This document shows positions 1 through 7,803 of a DNA stretch of 31,430 nucleotides, in pieces. The stretch is from the NCBI GenBank assembly GCA_902475025.1, contig CABRXX010000027.1:1-31430 (forward strand). The letters are read 5' to 3'. The notes below the pieces were generated by a model. It saw only the letters and a program-made list of their open reading frames with translations, was not told the origin of the DNA and did no database searches. This stretch comes from Merdiplasma sp905207905. GTDB taxonomy: Bacteria; Bacillota; Clostridia; Lachnospirales; Lachnospiraceae. The translations under genes were made by a program, and so were the position numbers. Position 1 is the first letter of the stretch, and each line of letters opens with the position of its first letter.

Positions 1-891
1 ATAGAGAAAGAAAAAAAGCTATGGTCGCAGACAACCATTTCAGACATGTTAAAAAATGAGGTCTATCTGGGAAAAACTGTGTGGAGTAAAAAAAGAGTTG
101 CAGTAACTGGAAGTACCAAACTTGCCAAAAATGACAGAGAGGATTGGATTATTGTAGAAGGAACACATGAACCAATCGTGTCAGAGGAATTATTTGCAAA
201 GGCGAATGAGATGGCATTTTCAAAAGAAAAACGTCCATACAAACCAAAGAAAAAAAGTCATGCAATTTTGATGTGTCCATCATGTGGTAGACGGTTGGAC
301 TTAACGGGATCTGGTAAATCGTATCGCTGTCCACAAGCACACATGACCGGACTTCCAGAGTGTTCCAACAGCAAGATGGACAAAGTGGAATTGGAGGAAA
401 CGGTTTTAGCCTGTGCCAGAAACATGGTTCGGTTTATATCAGATAATCTGGAAAAGAAGAAAAAAGTGTGGCTGGAAACATCTATTCAGGAAGAAAAGCT
501 CTCTACTCTGGCGAGCGAAAAGAAGCGTCTGTCATCCAGAAAGATGAAATTATATTCTGATTACAGAATGGGAAGTCTTACGAAAGACCAGTATATCTCA
601 GAGCTGGAGATAACAACAAAACGCATTGCTGAAATTGATCAGTGTATTCCGGAGATTGAAAATGAAATTGAAGAAGCCCGGAAAAAGATTGAGGAAGCAG
701 GAGCGAAACAGGCAGAGCTGAATGATATTGCAGCATTACAGTCTTTTGATAAAAACGTGCTGTACAAGATTATTGATAAAGTGTATGTCTATGGCGGCGG
801 AAGAATAGAGATCATCTGGAAAATGGATGATATTTTCTTTGTGGGAGATAAGAGTAAAGTCATAGATGTGAATGAGAAAAAAGATGAGTAA
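1..891 (+). CDS. Large serine recombinase, C-terminal part (5' end outside window)
   Basis: The reading frame is open from the first base, so the gene begins upstream of the window and its catalytic serine domain is not visible. What is seen is the end of the recombinase domain (ISDMLKNEVYLG, about residues 13-24 of the visible part), a zinc beta-ribbon with two Cys pairs (CPSCG and a later C..H..C group, about residues 92-122), and a long charged coiled coil (about residues 135-240) that in this family mediates synapsis control. These enzymes integrate and excise phages, ICEs and Tn4451-like transposons. The AT-rich codon use matches the integrase fragment that follows and differs from the GC-richer genes after 2364. 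It is followed directly by a terminator, so it is probably the last gene at one end of an element. Family call is firm; the substrate element is unknown. Confidence 0.9.
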   Translation: MEKEKKLWSQTTISDMLKNEVYLGKTVWSKKRVAVTGSTKLAKNDREDWIIVEGTHEPIVSEELFAKANEMAFSKEKRPYKPKKKSHAILMCPSCGRRLDLTGSGKSYRCPQAHMTGLPECSNSKMDKVELEETVLACARNMVRFISDNLEKKKKVWLETSIQEEKLSTLASEKKRLSSRKMKLYSDYRMGSLTKDQYISELEITTKRIAEIDQCIPEIENEIEEARKKIEEAGAKQAELNDIAALQSFDKNVLYKIIDKVYVYGGGRIEIIWKMDDIFFVGDKSKVIDVNEKKDE

Positions 892-902
892 TTATTTGCA
901 GG

Positions 903-935
903 AGCATCGCCAGGGAAAACTGGCGGTGCTTTTTG
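903..935 (+). terminator. Rho-independent terminator of the serine recombinase
   Basis: A perfect 11-bp stem (903-913 with 920-930, one G-U pair) closes a 6-nt loop and is followed by a short T run. It lies 12 bases after the recombinase stop codon. Confidence 0.85.
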
Positions 936-1562
936 CAAGAAAAACATATTTTTTTTAGTCTTATATTGACAAAAGCAGAGACTATCGGCTTAACCTGGTC
1001 AGATGTGGATATGAAGAACCGGGAGATTCATGTAGGTGGACAGCTTGTGTATTATGAAGGTGATGAAGGATATTGTTTCCATGATTCAGAAACCAAAACG
1101 GATGCAGGAATCAGAGACATTCCTATGACACAGATGGTATATGATGCGTTCCGTAAGCAGAGAGAACTGAATCTGATGCTTGGTTTGCAGAGTAATGTGG
1201 AGATCGGTGGACGTAGTGGATTCATCTTCAATACAAAGCATGGACGTCCGATCATGCCGGCGGGAGTGAACAGCTTTCTGAAAAATATTGTCAATGCCTA
1301 TAATAAGAAAGAAAGCAAACTGGCAGAAGAAGAGAAGCGAGATCCGGAGCTGATGCCTCCTATTTCATCGCATACCCTTCGTCATACGGGATGTACCAGA
1401 CTGGGTGAGAATAACGTCAATCCCAAAGTTATGCAGTATGTGATGGGCCATTCAGATGCACAGATTACAATGAATGTCTATAATCATATTGCAGAAAAGT
1501 CTCATGTGGAGAACGAGATGTCCAAAATGAACCTGCCAGAAACCGTACCTGCTGTGGTATAA
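933..1562 (+). pseudogene. Tyrosine recombinase (Tn916-type integrase), 5'-truncated fragment
   Basis: The frame encodes only the last part of a catalytic domain of a Tn916-like integrase. Visible are IGLTWSDVD, the beta-hairpin region with KT, the HTLRH box, GHSD and the tyrosine motif NVYNH, in the correct order. The N-terminal arm-binding and core-binding domains and the first catalytic Arg (normally in a TGLRxGE motif just before GLTW) are absent. Homology begins near 965, and the TTG at 933 overlaps the upstream terminator and has no ribosome site, so I regard this as a broken gene, about 200 of the usual 380-400 residues. Full-length relatives excise and integrate ICEs. The break coincides with the end of the serine recombinase module, suggesting disruption by insertion. 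Confidence 0.85.
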
Positions 1563-1575
1563 ACCATAAGTCGTT

Positions 1576-1641
1576 GTCGTAAAATGTGGTAAGAAAATCA
1601 GACGAATATATTTTTCCAAGAATTTGTCGTAAAAATGTGGT
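1576..1641. repeat. Pair of direct repeats after the integrase fragment, possible arm-type sites
   Basis: GTCGTAAAATGTGGT at 1576-1590 recurs as GTCGTAAAAATGTGGT at 1626-1641, 50 bp apart. Short direct repeats beside the integrase gene are the usual form of arm-type integrase binding sites in Tn916-like elements. That role is inferred from position. Confidence 0.5.
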
Positions 1642-1683
1642 CAAATCAAGAAAATCGAGTGCGAAAGCAAGTGAAAAATCCCT

Positions 1684-1710
1684 GTGAAGCCCGTAAAATC
1701 AAGGCTTCAC
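1684..1710. repeat. 8-bp perfect inverted repeat
   Basis: GTGAAGCC (1684-1691) and GGCTTCAC (1703-1710) are separated by 11 bases, with no T run after them. It could be an integrase or regulator site, or an element end. It lies between the mobile remnant and the Hsp20 promoter. Confidence 0.4.
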
Positions 1711-1728
1711 AAATTCTTCACAAAATAA

Positions 1729-1755
1729 TTAGCACTCACCTCTTGACAGTGCTAA
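1729..1755. promoter_or_regulatory. CIRCE operator (HrcA binding site)
   Basis: TTAGCACTC, nine bases, then CAGTGCTAA matches the CIRCE consensus (TTAGCACTC-N9-GAGTGCTAA) with one mismatch. It overlaps the -35 box of the hsp20 promoter, as expected for HrcA repression. Confidence 0.9.
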
Positions 1756-1771
1756 CAACTTATGTTATATT
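1743..1771 (+). promoter_or_regulatory. Promoter of hsp20
   Basis: Consensus -35 TTGACA (1743-1748), a 17-bp spacer and -10 TATATT (1766-1771). The -35 box lies inside the CIRCE element. Confidence 0.85.
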
Positions 1772-1835
1772 CTTTCTAGAACAAACAAAGTAAGAAATTT
1801 TCATTGATATAGAATTTGGAATGGAGGAATGATTT

Positions 1836-2288
1836 ATGTTAATGCCCAGTATTTTTGGAGAAAATTTATTTGATGATTTTATGGATTTTCCTTTTGAGAG
1901 AGAATTTTTCAACAGACCGGAACATCGCCCCGCTTATGTAAAAAATGAAAAAAATCTTATGCGGACAGATGTAAAGGAGACGGAGCAGGGTTATGAGATC
2001 GCCATTGACCTTCCCGGATTTAAGAAAGAGAATGTCAGCGCCAAGCTGGAAAATGGTTATCTCACCATCAGCGCATCCAAAAATGCCAAAAAAGAAGAAA
2101 AAGAAGAAGGAAAATATATCCGCCAGGAACGCTTCTGCGGCCATTGTTCCAGAAATTTTTATGTAGGCGCAGATATCACCCAGGAAGATATCAAAGCAAA
2201 ATTTGAAGACGGTGTTCTGAACTTGTTTGTACCCAAGAAAGATGCCAAGGCTGTAGAGCAGAAAAAATTTATTTCCATTGAAGGCTGA
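1836..2288 (+). CDS. Small heat shock protein, Hsp20/alpha-crystallin family
   Basis: A 150-residue ATP-independent chaperone that holds unfolding proteins in the cytoplasm. The N-terminus is Phe-rich (IFGENLFDDFMDFPF), followed by the alpha-crystallin domain from about residue 40 (TDVKETEQGYEIAIDLPGF) to the C-terminus, including the typical FEDGVLNLFVPK motif near residue 130. The start is supported by GGAGGA 8 bases upstream. The gene has its own CIRCE-overlapped promoter, so repression by HrcA and heat induction are likely. A strong hairpin follows 20 bases after the stop. Length and domain order are normal. Confidence 0.95.
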   Translation: MLMPSIFGENLFDDFMDFPFEREFFNRPEHRPAYVKNEKNLMRTDVKETEQGYEIAIDLPGFKKENVSAKLENGYLTISASKNAKKEEKEEGKYIRQERFCGHCSRNFYVGADITQEDIKAKFEDGVLNLFVPKKDAKAVEQKKFISIEG

Positions 2289-2309
2289 TTTAGGGGTTGG
2301 GACTAGCCC

Positions 2310-2363
2310 AAAATCCCCCTGTATGGTATGCTTGTTTCAACAATACCATACAGGGGGATTTTT
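2310..2363 (+). terminator. 20-bp perfect hairpin: hsp20 terminator that also covers the next RBS
   Basis: Bases 2310-2329 pair perfectly with 2343-2362 around a 13-nt loop, and the right arm ends in TTTTT. The ribosome site AGGGGG of the next gene (2352-2357) is inside the right arm, and its ATG follows one base after the stem. The left arm can alternatively pair with GGGGTTGGG at 2293-2301. Confidence 0.8.
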
Positions 2364-3383
2364 ATGGAAATTTCAATAGAAAGAAAAAAACATTTCAAAA
2401 AAATTTTACTGCTTGCCGCAAAAATTGGGATCGGCAGCAGCGCAGCCATCTGGATCGCTCAGCTTCTGAATCTGCAGCACGCCACCTCAGCCGGCACCAT
2501 CACCCTGCTGACCTTAATGACTACCAAGTGGGACACGGTAAAGCTCTCCGGTTTCCGCCTGATTACCTTTGCTGTCACAGCGCTGACAGCCTGGGCTGCT
2601 TTTGCTCACATTGACAGCAAAATTATTTCCTACGGCGTCTTTATTTTTATCGTAGTATTTCTTGCTGAAGTCTCCGGACTGAAAGCCACCATCTCCGTCA
2701 ATTCTGTGATCGGCGCTCATCTGCTGATCTCCATGGATTTTTCTCTTCATTCCCTGGAAAATGAATTGATGCTGATCCTCATTGGTATTGCCATTGCCCT
2801 GGTTCTGAATCTGTTCCATGACAATCACCATAGGAGACAGGATCTTGTGACAGATATGCGCTACACAGAGCGGCAATTACAGGTCATTCTTACCGAGCTG
2901 GCTGCCTACCTGTCCGGAGATGCACTGCAGAGGGATGTTTGGCAGGATCTGCGCCAGCTGGAAAAAGAGATTCAGGGGTTCCAAAAAGAAGCCTACGAAT
3001 ACCAGGAAAATACCTTTCATTCCCATCCCGGCTATTATATTGATTATTTTGAAATGAGGCAGAATCAGTGCCAGATGCTTCACAATCTTCATGGCGAAAT
3101 GCGAAAGATCCGCACTCTGCCGAAACAATCCCAAATGGTAGCCGAATATCTCCGCTATCTCACCGCTTACGTCATAGAGCGCAACGAACCTGCCCTGCAA
3201 ATACAAAAGCTGGAAGAGATCTTCGACTGTATGCGGAAAGAGGAACTTCCTCTTTCTATGGAAGAATTTGAAAATCGGGCTCTTCTGTACCATATCCTTA
3301 TGGATATCGAAGAATTTCTGCTGTTTAAAAAACGTTTTGTAAAAGGGCTGAATGAACGTCAGCGAAAAGAATACTGGAATTAG
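2364..3383 (+). CDS. Aromatic acid exporter family protein (ArAE_1 type)
   Basis: About 339 residues. The first about 150 residues form a hydrophobic bundle with several membrane segments (around 15-35, 60-80, 85-105, 110-130 and 135-155), containing the family-typical TSAGTITLLTLMTTKWDT stretch. The remaining cytoplasmic half is charged and helical, fitting the ArAE_1 C-terminal domain. Relatives are thought to export aromatic carboxylic acids; the substrate here is not known. I place the start at 2364 (MEISIERKK) because it follows AGGGGG at proper distance; the upstream ATG at 2328 lies in the hairpin loop with no ribosome site. I see no separate promoter, so expression may depend on read-through from hsp20. 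The stop codon overlaps that of convergent sbcC by four bases. Confidence 0.85.
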   Translation: MEISIERKKHFKKILLLAAKIGIGSSAAIWIAQLLNLQHATSAGTITLLTLMTTKWDTVKLSGFRLITFAVTALTAWAAFAHIDSKIISYGVFIFIVVFLAEVSGLKATISVNSVIGAHLLISMDFSLHSLENELMLILIGIAIALVLNLFHDNHHRRQDLVTDMRYTERQLQVILTELAAYLSGDALQRDVWQDLRQLEKEIQGFQKEAYEYQENTFHSHPGYYIDYFEMRQNQCQMLHNLHGEMRKIRTLPKQSQMVAEYLRYLTAYVIERNEPALQIQKLEEIFDCMRKEELPLSMEEFENRALLYHILMDIEEFLLFKKRFVKGLNERQRKEYWN

Positions 3384-6277
3384 GACACCACCACTGCCCT
3401 GCTTCCTCCGCTGGTTCCTTTTTTCACCACAATTTGCCGGTCGATCCGCTCCTTCAACTCCTGGACATGGGAAATGATGCCCACCAGACGATTGCCTTCT
3501 GTCAGGCCATTTAAAGCTTTTAGCGCCTGATTCAGAGCTTCCTCATCCAGAGAACCAAAGCCCTCATCCACAAACATGGTATCCAACTGGATTCCGCCTG
3601 CCGATGCCTGAATTTCATCAGACAATCCCAGGGCCATAGATAAGGAGGCCTGAAAGGCCTCTCCTCCGGAAAGGGTCTGAACGCTGCGGCGGGTTCCGTT
3701 ATAGTGATCCAGCACATCCAGTTCCAGTCCGCTCTGACTTCTCTGATTAGAAGCCTGACTTCTCCTTATCAGCTCATACTGGCCTCCGCTCATGGTCATC
3801 AGCCGAATATTGGCTTTTGCCAGGATCCGATCAAAATAAGCCATCTGCACGTAGGTTTCCAGCATGATCTTATCTTTTCCAGGCACCGTTCCATTGGCAG
3901 TGTTGGAGAGTGCCCGCACCCATACAAGATGCTCCTCCAACTCCCGCTGCTCCTCCTGGTGTATCTGAAGCTCCTGATATACTCTGCGGTTGGCCTCCAG
4001 CCTGGCTGCAATGCCAGTTCTCTCTCCAAGAACCATCCTTCGCTCTTCCAAAAGTCCTCTCTGTCTTTGCTGCAGTCCGGGCAGATCCTCTTTCGGCTCC
4101 CGTCCCAACTGACTTTTTAAGACTTCAACAGCCTTCCTGCCATTCTCAACAGCGCCCCTGCCCATCTCATATGCATTTTTCGCCTTCTCATAGCTTTGAT
4201 CCAGCGCTTTTTTCTTTTCTTCCAACTGTCTGATGTACGCCTGCGCCAGTTCCTTTTTTTCATACGCCAGCTTTGCCTCCCTCTCCTGGATCTGTTCCTG
4301 CAAGGAAGCGATCTGTGCCCTCCGGGCCGCCTGCTGCTGCAGAAGCGTCTCCCTCCTGCCGGAAATTTCCTGTCTTTGTTCTTCCAGCTGCGGCAGCCGG
4401 GCATTTAAGGCCTGTCTGCGGCGAAGCAGCTGTTCTTTTATCCCAATCGCGTTTTTCACTGTCTCTATTCTGTCCTGGTTCGCCTGCAGTCCGGAAAACA
4501 AAAGCCTGCGAAAATGCGGCAGTAGCCGGGCCGCTGTATAAGAATCCTCTGCTGCCCTTTTCTCCAAAAAACCGGCCGGATTCCGTTTTTCCCGGATGAA
4601 CTCCACCGGTTCCAAAAAGGGTGTCTCTTCTGTCTCCTGATCCAATGGATTTCCAATTTCCGGCAGCTGCCCCAAGATATCCTGGCCGGTCTTTCGCACC
4701 TGCCCCCAGGCAGCTTTCGTTCTGCCTTTCAGTTCTCCAGCCGCAAGGCTTAGCTCTCCCATATAGGCCTCTTCCCTGGAAACCTGAGCCTTCATCCGAT
4801 CCAGCTCTTCTTTGGATACTCCCTTTTCGCCAAACACAGCTGGAGCCGGATGACTCACAGAACCACACACCGGACAAGGTCTTCCTTCCTTCAGCTCCCG
4901 GGCCAGGATTCCCGCCTGCTGATCTAAAAATCTTCGCTCCCTGGCTTCGTATTCCCGCCGCAGCCGTCCGGCCGCCTCCGCCTGCTGCAGATAGCGCTGT
5001 TTTGCCTGGAAAAGTTTCTTTTCCAATGCTTCATAAGCCGCCTGCTCCCGATCCCACTGCTGTAATCTTTGCTTTTCCAGTTCCAGCTCCTGACGCCTCT
5101 GCAAAAGCTCCTGATAGCCTCCGTCTACATCTGCAAGCTGTAAAAGCTCCTGGCGAACCGCCTCTATCTGCTGGCTGCACTGTATCCCGGCGTTCTGTAA
5201 CTGTTCCGATTTTCTGTTCAGCTCCTGCTCTCCCAGCTGCTGCTGCTCTTTTCGCTTCCGCAGTTCCTCAACTTCCTCATATTCCCGAAGTCTCCCCTGG
5301 GCTTCGTGGATCTGAAGCGCCATAGCTTCTCTTTCCGGTTTCCATGCCTGGGCAGTCAGCCATGCCTCAGAAGCCGCCTCATACCTGGGCTCCCACAGCT
5401 TCAGCTGCTCCTCCTCAAAGGCCAGCTGTTTTTTTCCTCTCTGAAAGGCTTCCAGTTTTCCGATCTTCTGATTCACCTGCTCCAGCGCCCTTTCCAGTTC
5501 TTCCAGTTTACGGGCTGCTTCCTCATCCTGCATCTGGTCTTCCTTTAAAATGCCGTCCAGCAATTCCAGAACCTCCGCAAGAGCTGCCCACCCACCGACA
5601 GTCTGAAATTTTTCCAACGGTTCCCGGTAAATGCTGGATTCCTCACACCGGATTCCCTGAATAAACTGGCGGATGCTTCTGGTAGACTCCTCATATTCCA
5701 GGCGCAGTTTTCCTGCCGCGTCCTTTAACCGCTCCTGCAGCACCTGGTAAGGCTTTGTCCGAAAGATTTCCCGGAAAATCCTGCTGCGCTCCTCTGTTTT
5801 GGCCAACAGAAGCCGCAAAAAATCGCCCTGCGCAATCATAGCCACCTGGGTAAACTGCTGTTTATTCAGCCCCAGCAATTCTTCCACTGCCCGGGTCACC
5901 TCCCGGGTTTTGGTCACCGGAGGCCGTCCGTCTGGAAAATACAGCTCCGCCTCCGCTCTCTGCCTGGTCATCCCTTCGCCCCGGCCTTTTGGCCTCATAT
6001 ATTCCGGATTTCTCCGTATCCGGTAAGGCTTTCCCTGATAAAGAAATTCCATCTCCACATAAGTAGGCGTCTGAGGACTGGCATACATACTTCGGAGCAT
6101 TTCCGGTTCTCTGCTGTTTCCGCTGGCCTCCCCGTACAGGGCAAAGGTAATGGCATCAAAAATTGTAGTTTTTCCCGCCCCGGTGTCTCCGGTAATCAGA
6201 TAAAGCTCCTCAAGAGGCAGCACCTCCACTCCCGCATAAGGCCCGAAAGCAGACATTGTCAATTTTATTGGACGCAA
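3380..6277 (-). CDS. sbcC: Exonuclease SbcCD subunit C (SMC/Rad50-like ATPase)
   Basis: 965 residues, a normal SbcC length. Walker A is GDTGAGKT at residues 30-37. Long coiled coils flank the zinc hook CPVCG near residue 468. The ABC signature LSGGEAFQAS is near 867 and Walker B (TMFVDEGFGSLDEE) near 900. With SbcD it forms an ATP-dependent nuclease that opens hairpins and trims DNA ends, and in some hosts limits phage DNA. The start at 6277 has GGGGAGG upstream. It is the last gene of a minus-strand series motA-like, ompA-like, sbcD, sbcC. The gap to sbcD is 156 bp and contains a hairpin, so coupling may be looser than within the rest. Identification is firm; the link to the motor genes is inferred from gene order. 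Confidence 0.95.
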   Translation of the reverse strand: MRPIKLTMSAFGPYAGVEVLPLEELYLITGDTGAGKTTIFDAITFALYGEASGNSREPEMLRSMYASPQTPTYVEMEFLYQGKPYRIRRNPEYMRPKGRGEGMTRQRAEAELYFPDGRPPVTKTREVTRAVEELLGLNKQQFTQVAMIAQGDFLRLLLAKTEERSRIFREIFRTKPYQVLQERLKDAAGKLRLEYEESTRSIRQFIQGIRCEESSIYREPLEKFQTVGGWAALAEVLELLDGILKEDQMQDEEAARKLEELERALEQVNQKIGKLEAFQRGKKQLAFEEEQLKLWEPRYEAASEAWLTAQAWKPEREAMALQIHEAQGRLREYEEVEELRKRKEQQQLGEQELNRKSEQLQNAGIQCSQQIEAVRQELLQLADVDGGYQELLQRRQELELEKQRLQQWDREQAAYEALEKKLFQAKQRYLQQAEAAGRLRREYEARERRFLDQQAGILARELKEGRPCPVCGSVSHPAPAVFGEKGVSKEELDRMKAQVSREEAYMGELSLAAGELKGRTKAAWGQVRKTGQDILGQLPEIGNPLDQETEETPFLEPVEFIREKRNPAGFLEKRAAEDSYTAARLLPHFRRLLFSGLQANQDRIETVKNAIGIKEQLLRRRQALNARLPQLEEQRQEISGRRETLLQQQAARRAQIASLQEQIQEREAKLAYEKKELAQAYIRQLEEKKKALDQSYEKAKNAYEMGRGAVENGRKAVEVLKSQLGREPKEDLPGLQQRQRGLLEERRMVLGERTGIAARLEANRRVYQELQIHQEEQRELEEHLVWVRALSNTANGTVPGKDKIMLETYVQMAYFDRILAKANIRLMTMSGGQYELIRRSQASNQRSQSGLELDVLDHYNGTRRSVQTLSGGEAFQASLSMALGLSDEIQASAGGIQLDTMFVDEGFGSLDEEALNQALKALNGLTEGNRLVGIISHVQELKERIDRQIVVKKGTSGGSRAVVVS

Positions 6278-6354
6278 ATTTTCTTCCTCCCCACGGTATT
6301 CTCTATCAAACCGCTATGTAAATAATCTTTCTATGGTTTCCTGCTTATAACATC

Positions 6355-6384
6355 TGTGTACAGAGGTCAGCCCCCTTGTACACA
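6355..6384. repeat. Hairpin in the sbcD-sbcC gap
   Basis: TGTGTACA (6355-6362) pairs with TGTACACA (6377-6384), and after one bulged base AGG pairs with CCT around a 7-nt loop. No T run follows on the minus strand, so it is more likely an RNA stability or processing hairpin, or a protein site, than a terminator. Confidence 0.55.
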
Positions 6385-6433
6385 AACACAAAACCTTTTC
6401 CTGAATCTTTCCACAAAGTTCTCCTTTGAAACC

Positions 6434-7570
6434 TCACTGGCTCTCCCAGATGGTCTCCATCAGCTCCGATGCCAGCTTCCTCTGGTTCTCCTTCATAGGC
6501 TGATTATTCTGAATCTGATACAGTTCCTCGAACAGCTCCAGGGGCGTTTTATGCTCCGGTGCCGAGGCCTCCACAGCCTGCCCCTTCCTGGTTCTCTGGT
6601 TATCATATTCCAGCTTCATAATGTTGGGATAAATGCTTCTCAGTTTTCCCAGTGCGTCAGGCACATCCTCCTCGTCTGTGAGTGTCACCTGCAGGTAATC
6701 CTCCACCTCCGTGCCCTGATACGTTTCCAGAGCTGTCAGCTCCAGATAAGACCCACGGATCTTACGCATATCCTTTCTGGGCTTCAGAGGAAGTTCACGG
6801 ATCTTCAGATGCCCCTTTTCCAAAAGTTCCACAATGGTAACCGTTTTTTCCACATTTACCTCTGAAAAAGAATATTTCAGAGGAGTGCCGCAATAGCGCA
6901 CGGTCTCCCTGCCTACCCACTGGGGGGTGTGAATGTGCCCAAGCGCCACATAATCAAACTCCCGGAAAATATCTGCTGAAACCTGATCCAGTCCCCCCAC
7001 AGAGAATTCCTCTGAGTCGCAGCGCTGTGCTCCTTCCACAAACTGATGGGCCAAAAGCACATTCCTACAGTTCGGATCCCAATGCTCTTTCATCCTGGAA
7101 AGCACGATCTCAAGAGCGTGCTCACAGTTCTCTATCTTTTCCTCCGGATACACTGCCCGCACATGGGCAGGCTTAAGAAAGGGCAGCAGATAAATCCGCA
7201 GCCCCCCAAATTCATCCTTTAATTCCACCGGAGCAATCTCTCCCCGGAACACCTGGGACAGGTAAATGCCGCTTTGCTCCACCAACTTGGCTCCAAAAGA
7301 AATGCGCTCCGGAGAATCGTGATTCCCGCTGATCGCAAAACAGGAAATCCCCATGGCTGCCAGCGCTGTGAGAAACTCATCAAATAGCTGTACTGCCTCC
7401 CCGGAGGGGACGGTCTTATCATAAATATCACCTGCGATCCAAACGCCGTCCACCTGCTGCTGCCTGGCCAGATCCAAAATCTGCTTCAATATAAATCTCT
7501 GATCCTCCAGCATGGAAAACTCATTCACCCGCTTTCCAATATGAAGATCTGACAAATGCATAAATCTCAT
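6434..7570 (-). CDS. sbcD: Exonuclease SbcCD subunit D (Mre11-like nuclease)
   Basis: About 378 residues from the ATG at 7570. All metallophosphoesterase motifs are present: DLHIG (residues 8-12), GDIYD (about 46), GNHD (about 82), LLAHQ and GHIHTPQ further on. This is the manganese-dependent nuclease of the SbcCD complex. The frame stays open upstream to a GTG at 7807, which would add 79 residues, but MRFMHLSDLHIG is the universal start of the family and has GGGAGAG upstream, so I use 7570. The start codon overlaps a TGA (ATGA) that is in frame with the ompA-like gene beyond its stop, a sign of former or conditional translational coupling. Confidence 0.93.
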   Translation of the reverse strand: MRFMHLSDLHIGKRVNEFSMLEDQRFILKQILDLARQQQVDGVWIAGDIYDKTVPSGEAVQLFDEFLTALAAMGISCFAISGNHDSPERISFGAKLVEQSGIYLSQVFRGEIAPVELKDEFGGLRIYLLPFLKPAHVRAVYPEEKIENCEHALEIVLSRMKEHWDPNCRNVLLAHQFVEGAQRCDSEEFSVGGLDQVSADIFREFDYVALGHIHTPQWVGRETVRYCGTPLKYSFSEVNVEKTVTIVELLEKGHLKIRELPLKPRKDMRKIRGSYLELTALETYQGTEVEDYLQVTLTDEEDVPDALGKLRSIYPNIMKLEYDNQRTRKGQAVEASAPEHKTPLELFEELYQIQNNQPMKENQRKLASELMETIWESQ

Positions 7571-7803
7571 ACCTGTTCTTCTCTCCCATTTTCCAGTCCC
7601 ACGCCTGTGGGTGCTGTTCTCTCTATCCTCGCTTCTCCGTCCTGTTTCTGCGATACGCTCTCTGACCGCCTCCCTGGCCTGCTTCTTGGCATACGCTCTG
7701 ATTGCTTCTTCGGCCTCTTTCTGCGACACGCTCTCTGACCGCCCTTCCTGGCATACGCTCTGATTGCTTCCTTTGATCCCTTTTCTGCTGCAATCAGTTT
7801 CTG
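7571..7803 (-). other. Open tail between ompA-like stop and sbcD start, with imperfect tandem duplication
   Basis: On the minus strand the ompA frame continues after its TGA (7804-7806) for 78 codons without a stop, until a TGA at 7567-7569 that overlaps the sbcD ATG. The stretch contains a duplication: a block at 7645-7708 is repeated at 7718-7770 with an 11-base length difference. The block encodes EAIRAYA(R/K)K-like charged helix in one of its frames. It could be a lost C-terminal extension of the OmpA-like protein, a degenerate spacer, or a read-through product. Confidence 0.55.

Noticed and set aside
4260..5325. Long frames on both strands inside sbcC
   Set aside because: They are by-products of the GC-rich, stop-poor coding of the SbcC coiled coil; Pro/Ser/Ala- or Gly/Arg-rich translation with no family likeness.
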